A stretch of DNA of 64,000 nucleotides from Anaerobacillus arseniciselenatis (GCF_001865995.1 NZ_MLQQ01000001.1:124001-188000), one strand, 5' to 3'. Shown: positions 44,668-54,405, numbered from the stretch's first letter. Numbers and translations are program-made. The notes: generated by a model not told the origin, from the sequence alone.

Positions 44668-45270
44668 TTATTGACTTAACGTCCGATGTGGTAAGCTCCA
44701 GCGCATATAAACGGAAAGCATTCTAAGAACAACAATGACTACAAATAAAATCATAATTCCGACAGTACCTGTCACAAGCTCTAGACCAATCACTATTCCA
44801 GCAAGCATCGCCCACACGATATAAATTTCATTGCGTAAAAATATTGGTTTCCGACCTGCTAAAACGTCGCGTATCATGCCACCGCCCGTACCGGTTAACA
44901 TCGCTGCAACAATAATGGCACTTAAAGAATGGCCCATACTTGTCGCATATAAAGCCCCTTGAATAGCAAAAGCCGCTAAACCGAGCGCATCAAAAATCAA
45001 GCCCCATTTCATCCATTTTGTTACCCACAACTTCGGAAAGAAAAAGGCTATTGTCATCACTATGAGAGCAATCGTAAAAAGATGTCCTTGCTCCCATAGA
45101 GCAGAAATTGGTAAGCCAACGAGCAAATTTCGAATCGCCCCACCACCAAATGCGGTCACTAAACCTAATATATATACTCCCATTAAATCATAGTCTTCTT
45201 CCATCGCCACGATCACTCCACTTAATGCAAAAGCAATGGTGCCGATTATCGTTAAAATTTCCCAAGTCAT
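44668..45270 (-). CDS. TRIC-family cation channel (UPF0126)
   Basis: A 200-residue membrane protein with seven hydrophobic segments arranged as two repeats. The repeats are marked by GLVTAFGGGAIRNLLVG and AMLTGTGGGMIRDVLAG, the glycine-rich signature of UPF0126/TRIC channels. Prokaryotic TRIC proteins form trimeric potassium-permeable channels; a link to glycine transport has also been proposed for YadS-type members. ATG start. Stands alone between repeats. Confidence 0.93.
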   Translation of the reverse strand: MTWEILTIIGTIAFALSGVIVAMEEDYDLMGVYILGLVTAFGGGAIRNLLVGLPISALWEQGHLFTIALIVMTIAFFFPKLWVTKWMKWGLIFDALGLAAFAIQGALYATSMGHSLSAIIVAAMLTGTGGGMIRDVLAGRKPIFLRNEIYIVWAMLAGIVIGLELVTGTVGIMILFVVIVVLRMLSVYMRWSLPHRTLSQ

Positions 45271-45299
45271 ACCGCATACTCCTCTATTTTAAAGTTCAA

Positions 45300-45680
45300 G
45301 CTAATCAGCTGGTAATATATCGTCACCATGTAAGATGTAAATGCCGGCGTAATTCTCTCGCTTCGCTGTAAAGCTACTGACCTCAATCACATCATGAGAT
45401 AATTCTATGTGGAATCATCGTGTAGCTTTGCGACGAGTAACCGCAGGAGCACCTTCTAACGAATTTTATAGGCTCGCTCGAGATTTCAGCCGGACATTTT
45501 TAAACAAAGCGTTCATGAAGGTCAATCATCACTATTAATATGAAAAAATCAGGTTTTTCCTTCGAACTTACCAACCATCTGTCAAACTTTTACATACAAA
45601 ACCTTCATGACGGCACCCCCGTCACCATCTAAAATGGAAAGTTAAGGTAGGAGCGTAGCCTAACCAACTGTCCACTAACC
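45300..45680. repeat. Family C repeat cluster
   Basis: Fragments in tandem: CGTCACCATGTAAGATG, TTCGCTGTAAAGCTACTGACC, AGCTTTGCGACGAGTAACCGC, CATACAAAACCTTCATGACGG and CGTCACCATCTAAAATGG. Part of it is the reverse complement of 30250-30400. No gene is seen in 45271-46347. Confidence 0.65.
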
Positions 45681-45889
45681 AACTATCTAACTTTTACATA
45701 GAAAAAAGACACAAAAGTGTGCCTAATCATGAAAACTAATATTCTAGCACAGATAATATCTTAGACTAAATGTGCTAGATTTTGCAACAAAAATAAACTT
45801 GCGTAAATTTAAAAGAAATGATTTATCTTCAATGTGTTTTGTGAAGAAATTCATTTAAAATTTCGATGCATAAAGCATAACAAGGTGAA

Positions 45890-46330
45890 CAGTTTGGGGA
45901 GAGTGTGCAGCAGTTGGGCGGACATGTATAGTGGGGCATGATGAGGATTTTGCGTTACCTTTTGATCGGTGTAGCACTCGGCTGGGTCACGCGAAAAGAT
46001 CTCGCGTTACCTTTTGGTGAGTGTGACGCTTTGGTCGGGCACGCGAGAAGGTCTCGCGTTACCTTTTAGTAAGTGTGACGCTTTGGTCGGGCACGCGAGA
46101 AGGTCTCGCGTTACCTTTTAGTAAGTGTGACGCTTTGGTCGGGCACGCGAGAAGGTCTCGCGTTACCTTTTAGTAAGTGTGACGCTTTGGTCGGGCACGC
46201 GAGAAGGTCTCGCGTTACCTTTTGGTGAGTGTGACGCTTTGGTCGGGCACGCGAGAAGGTCTCGCGTTACCTTTTAGTAAGTGTGACGCTTTGGTCGGGC
46301 ACGCGAGAGGGTCTCGCATGCCTTTTAGTT
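45890..46330. repeat. 52-bp tandem repeat array D2 (about eight units), inverted relative to D1
   Basis: GCGTTACC recurs at 45952, 46004, 46056, 46108, 46160, 46212, 46264 and, degenerate, 46316, a strict 52-bp period. Each unit holds CGCGAGA-AGG-TCTCGCG, a perfect 7-base hairpin. The left flank (TTGGGCGGACATGTA, GTGGGGCATGATGAGGATTT) is the reverse complement of the right flank of the array at 9150. Units here are more uniform than in D1. Confidence 0.92.
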
Positions 46331-46347
46331 GCAAATGCAAGTACATA

Positions 46348-46449
46348 TTAGCCTGCATTTTCAATTGTAGTTACGATTTTGCGATAGGATACGGAACCCT
46401 TAGGAAATTCCACCCCTTTTTCATCTAAATGATGACGGTAGACCTTCAT
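46348..46449 (-). CDS. Tiny frame or gene remnant after the amidase
   Basis: ATG 1 base after the amidase stop, reading MKVYRHHLDEKGVEFPKG and then SYRKIVTTIENAG to a TAA beside the 52-bp array. It looks protein-like but has no ribosome binding site. It may be the start of a gene cut off where the array begins. Not recognised. Confidence 0.3.
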   Translation of the reverse strand: MKVYRHHLDEKGVEFPKGSVSYRKIVTTIENAG

Positions 46450-46450
46450 G

Positions 46451-47914
46451 CTAGTCTTGTATGACAGGAGCTTTGCGATGCTTAGTCGCTTGTTCATATG
46501 CATAAGCTAATTGGATCAATGTAGGTTCACTATAAGCCGTGCTCGTAAACGTAATTCCGACAGGCTCTCCTTCTTCAGTGTATCCAGCTGGAACGGTGAT
46601 TGACGGATAACCAGCTTTAGCCGGAATGGCTGCACCGATATTGTTAGGGAATACGATTGCTTCTAAGTTATGTTCTGTTAAGGTAACATCAACCCCTTGT
46701 TCAGTAGACAAGTATATATCTTTTTCACGGGCATTTATATATTCTGCTTCAGTCAACGTACCACTTGTTGCTTCTGCGCCCTCTAACAGCGTTTGCCCGT
46801 AACGGAGCATTTTTTCACGATCATTACTGTTAAAATCGATCACATCTTTCAATGAGCGAACGTTGATACTCTGATCCAGAGAATTTAAATAAGCATTTAA
46901 TGACGTTTTGAATTCATACGTTAATACATCGTAGCTCCACTTTGCTTTCGTGGAAGGGATCGTCACATCGATTACCTCAGCACCTAGCCTCTCTAATTGG
47001 CGAACCGCCTCATTCATGACCGCTAATTTATCTTCTTTCAAATAATCAAAGTACGTTACTCGAGCGATACCGATGCGAACCCCTTTTAAATCCTTCCTAT
47101 TTAAAAACTGTGTAAAGTCAGTATCGGCCAACGTGTTTGTATTTGTAATAGGATCTTCATGATCAATCACTGTAATTGCATTTAAAACGTGTACTGCATC
47201 TGTTACGGTTCTTGCCATCGGTCCTGCCGTATCTTGACTGTTTGAAATCGGGATGATCCCAGATCTACTCACTAATCCTACGGTCGGTTTGATCCCAACA
47301 AGTGAATTTTGACTTGCAGGGCTTAAGATCGATCCCGAAGTTTCTGTGCCAATCGCAGCTGTCGCAAAATTAGCAGCAATCGCTGCTCCTGACCCAGAAC
47401 TTGAACCACCAACATCGAATTTTCCTGGCCCATATGGATTAAGAACTTGTCCCCCTCTTGAACTGTATCCACTTGGCATCCCTTGTGTCATGAAGTTTGC
47501 CCATTCTGTCATATTCGTTTTTCCGAGAATAATCGCCCCTGCTTCTCTTAGCTGTGTAGCAACTGCAGAATCTTTTTGGGCGATAGAGTTTTGTAGAGCG
47601 AGAGAACCTGCGCTCGTATGCATTTTGTCCGCGGTGTTAATATTATCTTTTAAAAGAATCGGGATACCATGAAGTTTGCTACGTGGCCCTTTCTGTTTTC
47701 TTTCAGCATCAAGTGCTGCAGCAATATGTAGAGCATCAGGATTTACCTCTAAAACAGATTGAATATGATCGTTGTTCGCAATTCTATCTAAATAAAGAAG
47801 AACAAGTTCCTTTGATGTTAGTTCGCTAGATGATAGTTTTTCTTGAATACCGTCAATCGTTGCTTCTTGCAACCAAGTTTCTTGAAGTTTCTGTAATTTC
47901 GGATTTTCCATCAT
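46451..47914 (-). CDS. Amidase-signature family hydrolase
   Basis: A 487-residue enzyme of the amidase signature family. The triad is visible: Lys89 in PILLKDNI, the cis-serine in GGSSSGSG (171-173) and the nucleophile Ser195 in GTETSGSILSPA. Residues 120-200 cover the glycine- and serine-rich core. No signal peptide is seen, so it is cytoplasmic. Not GatA: there are no gatB/gatC neighbours and the C-terminal part differs. The substrate is unknown; similar Bacillus enzymes hydrolyse aliphatic or aryl amides. Start at the first of two ATG codons. Confidence 0.9.
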   Translation of the reverse strand: MMENPKLQKLQETWLQEATIDGIQEKLSSSELTSKELVLLYLDRIANNDHIQSVLEVNPDALHIAAALDAERKQKGPRSKLHGIPILLKDNINTADKMHTSAGSLALQNSIAQKDSAVATQLREAGAIILGKTNMTEWANFMTQGMPSGYSSRGGQVLNPYGPGKFDVGGSSSGSGAAIAANFATAAIGTETSGSILSPASQNSLVGIKPTVGLVSRSGIIPISNSQDTAGPMARTVTDAVHVLNAITVIDHEDPITNTNTLADTDFTQFLNRKDLKGVRIGIARVTYFDYLKEDKLAVMNEAVRQLERLGAEVIDVTIPSTKAKWSYDVLTYEFKTSLNAYLNSLDQSINVRSLKDVIDFNSNDREKMLRYGQTLLEGAEATSGTLTEAEYINAREKDIYLSTEQGVDVTLTEHNLEAIVFPNNIGAAIPAKAGYPSITVPAGYTEEGEPVGITFTSTAYSEPTLIQLAYAYEQATKHRKAPVIQD

Positions 47915-48173
47915 AAATTAACCACCACTACTTTCACTTTTTATTCATTAATATTTGTACTTATGTGAAAACTAGTTTTTTTACCCATTTTAAACTAAAA
48001 TAAAGATTGTTGCTAATATTTAAACTTTATAACAAGCCAATTTTCACCTACAAAACTCTCATGGGGTCGCTTTTCGATCTTCTCTTTAAACTTCTAACCG
48101 CAAACAATATTAATGTAACCTTTTAAGTTATAAAACGACTAACATTGTAACAAACCTATAAGAGGTGAATAAA

Positions 48174-48680
48174 ATGAAAAAGCTTTGGCTAATTTTATTA
48201 ATTGGAATGATCGCTGCTATGACCATTTCTGGTTGTGGCACTGCAGATGAACAAATAGATAATAATGTCGGGGGAAATATAGACACTGGTTATGAAACCT
48301 CGACTGACAATGGAGAGGATAAGGACGAAATCGCAAACGAAATGTTATCAACAACCATTCAGCTTAAAGACGGGGATTATATCTTTTCATTAAAAAATAA
48401 TAGTGACAAAGAAATCGAATTAACCTTTAGTAGTTCACAGGAATATGAATATGTGATAAACGACAGCGAAGGAAATCATATTTATACGTACTCAATGGAT
48501 AAAATGTTTGCTATGATGATGAAAATGAAAACTCTAGCACCAGAAGAAGAATACAATATCAACATTGATGTTAAAGAAGTTTTAGCAACACTCGAAAAAG
48601 GGGTCTACACACTCGAAATTTGGCCGGTTGCAGCAGAAACAGAAGGGTTAACGTCAACAATTGAAATTGTCGTTGATTGA
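48174..48680 (+). CDS. BsuPI-domain lipoprotein
   Basis: A 168-residue lipoprotein. The signal peptide ends in the lipobox ISGC (cysteine near residue 21), followed by an acidic linker and a beta-rich domain (FSLKNNSDKEIELTFSSSQ, then IYTYSMDKMF and EEYNINIDVKEVL) matching the BsuPI family, named after the intracellular proteinase inhibitor. Anchored copies may protect the cell surface or bind proteases. The ATG at 48174 is behind AAGAGGTG; a GTG at 48165 overlaps that site. The frameshifted lipoprotein at 8399 may be a relative. Confidence 0.85.
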   Translation: MKKLWLILLIGMIAAMTISGCGTADEQIDNNVGGNIDTGYETSTDNGEDKDEIANEMLSTTIQLKDGDYIFSLKNNSDKEIELTFSSSQEYEYVINDSEGNHIYTYSMDKMFAMMMKMKTLAPEEEYNINIDVKEVLATLEKGVYTLEIWPVAAETEGLTSTIEIVVD

Positions 48681-48795
48681 GTGAATTTCATAATTACCTT
48701 AATTGCGGCATAACAAACCATATGTAGTTGCGAGCGGTATAACGCAACTACATATGGCTACTTAATGGCGAAAATATTGAATTATGAAATTCATT
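48681..48795. repeat. Palindromic repeat family A, copy 4 (divergent)
   Basis: GTGAATTTCATAATT and AATTATGAAATTCATT ends are kept, but the inner arms read CATATGTAGTTGCG and CGCAACTACATATG instead of TATATAGTTGCG. Compensatory changes keep the hairpin, suggesting selection for structure. Begins directly at the stop of the lipoprotein gene. Confidence 0.8.
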
Positions 48796-48922
48796 AAATT
48801 AAAAGAAGCATATCCTAAAATTTACGGGTTTAATTGAAAAATACGAAAAGGTAAATCAAACCATAGTGAACATGCAAATAACACCTTTTCAAAAGTATAC
48901 ACACAATAAAGGTCAGTAAAGA

Positions 48923-48974
48923 AGGGCGATCAAAACCAAAGTGTCTGATACTTCGGTTTTGATCGCCCCTTTTA
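48923..48974. terminator. Hairpin with GTGTCTGATAC core
   Basis: GGGCGATCAAAACC pairs with GGTTTTGATCGCCC around AAAGTGTCTGATACTTC, followed by TTTTA. Related to repeat family B; works as a terminator for the plus strand. Confidence 0.65.
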
Positions 48975-49126
48975 TATCTAATTGCTTATTGCATTAACAC
49001 TTATCGTTCCTGAATTATTTTTTGCGTATGTCCGCATTGCACATTGATCGTTACTATTCACCTATAAACGCTATAAATAATTTCTACGTTTTTTACCTCT
49101 GCATAAATCTTTTAAGAAAAACAATC

Positions 49127-50434
49127 CTACCTTGTCAAATCCTCAATTAAATTTTTCAAAACTTTCGCAGCAACGACGCAGTCATTTAACGCCGTCCACT
49201 CTTTTGGATTATGACTAATGCCGTCTTTACTGCGTGCAAATAACATCGCGACAGGTATATGACGACCGATAATCATCGAATCATGTCCTGCCCCACTCGG
49301 TAATAGGTGGGCACTGAGTGCTTCCTCTTCCACTGCTTTCATTACTTTTCCTTGCATCTTAAACGAAATTGGTACTGGTTTAATGCGAATGTTTTCGTGA
49401 AAATTTATACCGACACTTCTTTCTTCAGCAATCCTCTTTCCTAACTCAACAATTTTATCAATTAATAAATCGCGAGTCTCTTCGTGAATATCACGAATAT
49501 CAACAGTAAGCGTAACTTTTCCTGGAATGACGTTAATCCCATTTGGATGAACTTGCATTTTTCCAATGGTAGCTACTGCAGTCGGACTTGTTTCCCGAGG
49601 TAAACTTTCAATTTGAGCAATAAATTGACTCGCCGCAATTAATGCATCACTTCGATCATTCATCGGTGTATTGCCGGCATGCCCTGCTTCTCCAAGAAAC
49701 GTCACTTCAAGCCAGCTAGGACCAGCAATCCCTGTCACAACACCAACAGGAAGGTCTTTCTTCTCTAGCTGTTTTCCTTGTTCAATATGTACTTCAACAA
49801 AAGCAGCAATTTCTTCTTTGTTCCTTGTTGATGAAAAATACCCGTCTACCGTTAAGCCATCATCTTCTAACACTTGTTGAAATGATTGTCCGTAAACATC
49901 TTTTAAAGCTACCTGCTCATCACGTTCGACATCACCTAGCATTGCAGCACTACCACTGAAGCCCCCGTTAAAACGTGAACCTTCTTCGTCCGTGAAAATC
50001 GCCACTTCAAACGTCTTGTTCGGTTGATATCCTGTTTCCCTCCACGCTTCGACAACTTCAAGTGCCGTTAAAACACCTAACGTACCGTCGAAGTGACCTC
50101 CGTTTGGAACGGTATCGACATGTGAGCCTGACATGACGACTTGTGAGTCTTTTTCTTGCCCTTGTAACCGTCCAAATATATTACCTGCACCATCTTCACG
50201 AACATCGAGACCTGCTTCTTTCATCCAAGTTTTGACCAACTCCTTAGCAGCACGCTCTTCTTTTGAAAAGCCCATCCTACTAGAGCCACCTTCTGCCGTC
50301 AATCCAACCTCTGATAGCATCGCTAATCGCATTGCCAACCTTTCTCCATTAATGCCAGATTCACTTAAACTGTTATCATAGTCAGTCATTAGTCGATCAT
50401 ATAATTGCTTTGAAAAGTCTTTCGTTAAACTCAT
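49127..50434 (-). CDS. M20-type N-carbamoyl-L-amino acid / allantoate amidohydrolase family
   Basis: A 435-residue zinc- or manganese-dependent hydrolase. The metal ligands are in GSHVDTVPNGGHFDG, TDEEGSRF and, near the C-terminus, SGAGHDSM and ISHNPKEW, the pattern of hydantoinase-pathway carbamoylases and allantoate amidohydrolases. It is dimeric in the family and acts in the cytoplasm. No hydantoinase, allantoinase or purine gene is adjacent, so the exact substrate is not predictable. ATG start with AGCGAGGAAAG upstream. Confidence 0.9.
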   Translation of the reverse strand: MSLTKDFSKQLYDRLMTDYDNSLSESGINGERLAMRLAMLSEVGLTAEGGSSRMGFSKEERAAKELVKTWMKEAGLDVREDGAGNIFGRLQGQEKDSQVVMSGSHVDTVPNGGHFDGTLGVLTALEVVEAWRETGYQPNKTFEVAIFTDEEGSRFNGGFSGSAAMLGDVERDEQVALKDVYGQSFQQVLEDDGLTVDGYFSSTRNKEEIAAFVEVHIEQGKQLEKKDLPVGVVTGIAGPSWLEVTFLGEAGHAGNTPMNDRSDALIAASQFIAQIESLPRETSPTAVATIGKMQVHPNGINVIPGKVTLTVDIRDIHEETRDLLIDKIVELGKRIAEERSVGINFHENIRIKPVPISFKMQGKVMKAVEEEALSAHLLPSGAGHDSMIIGRHIPVAMLFARSKDGISHNPKEWTALNDCVVAAKVLKNLIEDLTR

Positions 50435-50471
50435 GCTTCTTTCCTCGCTTTCATTTTTAATGGGGGTGATT

Positions 50472-50674
50472 TCACTTTCCCTTCATTAATTGTTTTAAAA
50501 GTTTAATAGGCTGAAGTTTATAAAATGCTAAAGCAACCGGTGAAGCAATACCCCAAAATAATGCCACTCCTGAAATAAATATTGTGCAACCTTTCCAGAA
50601 ACTCCCCATAAAGTTGCTCCAAAAAGAACTAGCGCCATTCCTATTATTCTTAATTTTCGGTCACTTGAAGTCAT
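50472..50674 (-). pseudogene. Truncated DMT/EamA transporter fused by deletion to an unrelated tail
   Basis: The ATG at 50674 with GAGGAG begins SSDRKLRIIGMALVLFGATLWGVSGK, the first helix of an EamA-type transporter, but the frame ends at 50528. In a neighbouring frame the sequence continues ISGVALFWGIASPVALAFY then KLQPIKLLKQLMKGK to a TGA at 50472, which reads as the end of some other membrane protein. The gene body of about 270 codons is missing. Confidence 0.6.
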
Positions 50675-50833
50675 TATGTTTCTCCTCTTTTTGTTAACTG
50701 CCATACATATCATTATAAGTGAACTTTTTATTTATCATTTTACCATATTAAACTTCTCTACTCGAATATATTAACCACTTGTCTTGAATGTGATATGATT
50801 GGATTACTTTATAGTCATACAAGGAGATAGAAT

Positions 50834-52036
50834 GTGAAAAACAATCGTTGTTATGCTTTATTTTGGATTTCAATTGCACAACTTTTTGCACTTTCACTGT
50901 GGTTTAGTGCGACAGTCATTATTCCAGACTTAAAACTTAATTGGACGCTTAGCCCGATTTCTGAAGCGCTCATTACTGCCTCAGTACCACTTGGATTTAT
51001 TTTCGGTGCATTTTTCAGTGCGTATTTCGGACTTGCAGACCGTTTTAACGCTCGAAAAATCTTTGCACTATCAGCAATCATCGGTGCTGCTATTAATGGC
51101 CTATTAATCTTTTCTAGTAGTGCACTGATCGCTATTTTGCTTCGTTTTTTCACAGGAGTCACTCTAGCTGGCGTTTATCCAATCGCCGTAAAACTATTAG
51201 CCTTATGGTTTCCGAAAAAAAGAGGTTTAGCAATCGGCATCTTAATCGCTGCTTTAACATTAGGTTCAGCACTACCACATTTTATCGTCATATTTTTTGC
51301 TAACTTTCATTGGCAGTCGGTGATCATTACAAGTTCCTTAATGGCCATTTTCGCTAGTGTTATTATGTACTTTATTGTTAAAGATGCCCCAACGAAAGCA
51401 AAGAAAACGGTCGTTTCATTGAAACTGCTAAAAGAAGTAGTAAAAAATAAGCCAGTTATGCTCGCCAACTACGGTTATTTCGGCCATATGTGGGAGCTTT
51501 ATGCGATGTGGACATGGCTACCAGCCTTTTTTACTGCAAGTTTTTTCGCTTTTTCTAATGAAGTAAATCCAGCACTAATTGCTTTATCCTCATTTTTATC
51601 CATAGGTGTTGCAGGTGCAATTGGTTGCATCGTCGGTGGCTATTATGCTGATAAAATCGGCCGATCCCGCTTAACGGTGATCGCGATGTTTGTTAGTGGG
51701 CTGTGTGCAATTTTGATCGGGTTTACATTTGGCCAAGCGACTTGGATAACAATTGTTGTTGCCATGGTTTGGGGTGTTTTTGTTATTGCAGACTCCGCGC
51801 AATTCTCTGCAGCTGTCACAGACTTTGCAGAAGGAGAATATATCGGTACTGCCTTAACGTTTCAAATGTGTATCGGCTTTGCTGTAACGATAGTTACTAT
51901 CCAAATCATACCTTTGCTAGCCAGCTACATTGGCTGGCAATGGGTTTTCAGCTTACTGAGCATCGGTCCCTTCTTCGGGATCCTATCGATGTTAAAACTA
52001 AGACGATTTGAGCTAAAAGAGACAATTGAGAACTAA
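50834..52036 (+). CDS. MFS transporter
   Basis: A 400-residue twelve-helix major facilitator. The loop 2-3 motif is YFGLADRFNARK, and the sequence is split by a central hydrophilic loop near residues 178-200 (VKDAPTKAKKTV). The second-half equivalent is GGYYADKIGRSR. GTG start behind AAGGAGATAGAAT. It resembles nitrate/cyanate or drug MFS proteins of Bacillus, but the substrate is not predictable. Single gene with a strong terminator. Confidence 0.9.
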   Translation: MKNNRCYALFWISIAQLFALSLWFSATVIIPDLKLNWTLSPISEALITASVPLGFIFGAFFSAYFGLADRFNARKIFALSAIIGAAINGLLIFSSSALIAILLRFFTGVTLAGVYPIAVKLLALWFPKKRGLAIGILIAALTLGSALPHFIVIFFANFHWQSVIITSSLMAIFASVIMYFIVKDAPTKAKKTVVSLKLLKEVVKNKPVMLANYGYFGHMWELYAMWTWLPAFFTASFFAFSNEVNPALIALSSFLSIGVAGAIGCIVGGYYADKIGRSRLTVIAMFVSGLCAILIGFTFGQATWITIVVAMVWGVFVIADSAQFSAAVTDFAEGEYIGTALTFQMCIGFAVTIVTIQIIPLLASYIGWQWVFSLLSIGPFFGILSMLKLRRFELKETIEN

Positions 52037-52075
52037 GTTTGCTTTACTACTATTATTTACTGTACAGCGGCCTGA

Positions 52076-52130
52076 AGCGGTAATGATTTTAAGGCAATAA
52101 AGCCACAAAAATCATTACCGCTTTTTGATT
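52076..52130 (+). terminator. Terminator of the MFS gene
   Basis: AGCGGTAATGATTTT pairs with AAAATCATTACCGCT, then TTTTTGATT. Confidence 0.85.
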
Positions 52131-52293
52131 ACCTGATCCATGCTCATTAAGGCGTAATAATCACATCAACAGCGCCAGCGCCTTTTTTCGTTTTCAGTAC
52201 AGCTAGGACGTGTCTGCGCATAACGTAACTCATTCCTTTCTCTAGCTATTAATGTATTATTCGTGAAAAATACTTTTAATCCTTGTTCATCAC

Positions 52294-52327
52294 CAAAAAA
52301 AGCAGACACTCCATTGAAGTGTCTGCT
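52294..52327 (-). terminator. Terminator of the molybdopterin oxidoreductase gene
   Basis: On the minus strand AGCAGACACT and AGTGTCTGCT surround TCAATGG and are followed by seven T. Confidence 0.85.
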
Positions 52328-52337
52328 CCGATAAAAT

Positions 52338-54374
52338 TTATACTTTTTCAACATTAACTCGACCAGAAAAGAATGTTGCTCCTCCGCCCATGTCGGCTTC
52401 GCGATCAGGAGTTAGTACGTTGACAAAGTATTTTTCCCCTGGTAGGTCAGCCCATAAACCTTGACTAACAACGACCCCGGGAAGAACATTTTCACCGACG
52501 GCAGCGACTAACTCACATTCACCGCGTTCGTTCGATACGCGAACTTTATCGCCGTCTTCGATCGCTAACTTTTCAGCGTCGCTACTATTTAAATGCAGTC
52601 GTGGTACCTTCTCTAAACGAATATGTTTTTCGTTGTTCGAAAACGTTGAGTTTAAAAAGTTATGGTTCGGTGCCGGTATGAATAAAAATGGTAACTCATT
52701 ATCTTTAACGATCGGTGTATACGTTGGTAATGGTGAAAAGCCAACTGAAGCTAACGTCTCTGAATAAAGTTCGATTTTCCCACTCGGAGTCTGAAGCTTT
52801 GTTTCCATTAACGGTTTTCTAGTAGCTTTCACATATTGTTTTTCACTTAAAGTTTCATAGTTTAGTCCATCTAGATGAGGGTTTTCAGGGTAATCCAACG
52901 CTTGGCGGATCAAGTCAACGTCACTATCATATAAACATTCCTCTTCAAAGCCAAATGCATTAGCTAAGATTCGAAACACATCTGTATTTGATTTACTCTC
53001 GCCATACGCTTCAATTACTGGCTTTTGAATTTGCGTATAATGATGCCAGTAAGATGTATAGAAATCCTCATTTTCAAATGAAGATGTCGCCGGAAGAACG
53101 AGATCCGCATACATTGCTGTTTCTGTTAAAAATAAATCATGAACGACTAAAAATAAGTCCTCACGTGCTAAACCTTGACGAACTTTATTTACTTCCGGTG
53201 TGACAAGAGCTGGATTACAATTGTAGACGAACATTGAACGAATAGGATTTTCTTTTTCGAGCAACGCTTTACCAATTAAGTTCATGTTAATAATCCGCGT
53301 CTCTTTCTCCAGTAAATCAGGACGCTCTAGGGCTTCACTATTATGATCTAGGAAACTACTATTACTTTTAATCGCTCCGCCACCTTTAACAGACCATTGC
53401 CCCGTTAATGCCGGAAGACAAGCGACCGTACGAATGCACATACCACCGTTATCATGGTGCTGCATTCCATTTCCAATTCGAATGAATGACGGTGATGTAG
53501 CGCCGTACATTCTCGCTAATTTATAAATATCTTCCACCGGTACACCGCAAATCTCAGAAACAGTTCTAGGATCATACTGCTTCACATGTTCGCGAAGCTC
53601 TTCACTACCGACAGTATACGTTTCTAAAAAGCTCTCATCTACCATATTTTCAGCAAATAAGATATGCATCAACCCTAACGCAAGTGCACTATCGGTTCCT
53701 GGTAAAATGGGAATAAACCAATCGGCTAAGCGCCCGGTTTGGTTTTTATGAACATCAATCACAACAATCTTCGCCCCATTTTTACGAGCTTTTTGAGCAA
53801 GTGCGACTTGATGCATGTTCGTGCTAACCGCATTTACGCCCCAAAAAATAAATAATTTCGTATCGATCGTTTCTTCTGGGTCTGTTCCAAACCCGCCACC
53901 CATCGTATACCTGTAACCCGTTGAGCCTGCTGAATTACAAATCGTTCGAGCAAGGCGGCTTGTCCCTAAACGATGAAAAAAGCGGCGATCTAATCCTTCA
54001 GAATTCAGCTTACCCATGTTTCCGTAAAAACTGTACGGGAGGATCGCCTCAGGACCTTCTTTTTCGATTAATTCTACCCAACGCAAGTGAATTGTTTCAA
54101 TCGCCTCTTCCCAAGAGATACGCTCAAATTTTCCTTCTCCTTTTTTACCAACCCTCTTAAGCGGATATTGAAGGCGCTTTTCGTCATAAATACGTTCTGT
54201 CATATGACGAACTTTATTACAAATGTTCCCTTTTGTTACAGGGTGAGCGGGGTCACCATCAATTTTTACAATTTTACCATCCTTTTTATGAACGAGTAGT
54301 CCACACTGATCAGGACAGTCGAGCGAACAAACCGATGGGAAAACCCCGTCCATCTCATTAATAAAATCTTGCAT
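52338..54374 (-). CDS. Molybdopterin-dependent oxidoreductase (YoaE-like)
   Basis: A 678-residue molybdopterin guanine dinucleotide enzyme of the DMSO reductase superfamily. The N-terminal cluster site is Cys16, Cys20, Cys24 and Cys52 (CSLDCPDQC, then KGNICNKV), giving one 4Fe-4S cluster. The cofactor-binding segments are WGVNAVSTNMHQ, VIDVHKNQT and the C-terminal molydop-binding domain from about residue 555 (HLNSSDAEKLAIEDGDKVRV). No TAT signal is present, so it is cytoplasmic. The size and features recall Bacillus subtilis YoaE, a putative formate dehydrogenase relative of unknown substrate. No partner subunit is adjacent. ATG with AAGGGG. Confidence 0.9.
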   Translation of the reverse strand: MQDFINEMDGVFPSVCSLDCPDQCGLLVHKKDGKIVKIDGDPAHPVTKGNICNKVRHMTERIYDEKRLQYPLKRVGKKGEGKFERISWEEAIETIHLRWVELIEKEGPEAILPYSFYGNMGKLNSEGLDRRFFHRLGTSRLARTICNSAGSTGYRYTMGGGFGTDPEETIDTKLFIFWGVNAVSTNMHQVALAQKARKNGAKIVVIDVHKNQTGRLADWFIPILPGTDSALALGLMHILFAENMVDESFLETYTVGSEELREHVKQYDPRTVSEICGVPVEDIYKLARMYGATSPSFIRIGNGMQHHDNGGMCIRTVACLPALTGQWSVKGGGAIKSNSSFLDHNSEALERPDLLEKETRIINMNLIGKALLEKENPIRSMFVYNCNPALVTPEVNKVRQGLAREDLFLVVHDLFLTETAMYADLVLPATSSFENEDFYTSYWHHYTQIQKPVIEAYGESKSNTDVFRILANAFGFEEECLYDSDVDLIRQALDYPENPHLDGLNYETLSEKQYVKATRKPLMETKLQTPSGKIELYSETLASVGFSPLPTYTPIVKDNELPFLFIPAPNHNFLNSTFSNNEKHIRLEKVPRLHLNSSDAEKLAIEDGDKVRVSNERGECELVAAVGENVLPGVVVSQGLWADLPGEKYFVNVLTPDREADMGGGATFFSGRVNVEKV

Positions 54375-54405
54375 GTAAAAAACCCCTTCTCTCTTTATCT
54401 CGTAT

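Noticed and set aside
46222-46428. 68-codon plus-strand frame in the second array
   Set aside because: It translates the tandem repeat itself and is not kept across units with intact frame and start.
36902-50434. Treating the M20 protein at 36902 and the carbamoylase at 49127 as one duplicated function
   Set aside because: They belong to different M20 subgroups, with different metal motifs (HACGHDAHT against GSHVDTVPNGGHFDG).
52166-52354. 62-codon minus-strand frame after the molybdopterin gene
   Set aside because: It begins inside that gene and reads through its terminator; there is no ribosome binding site.
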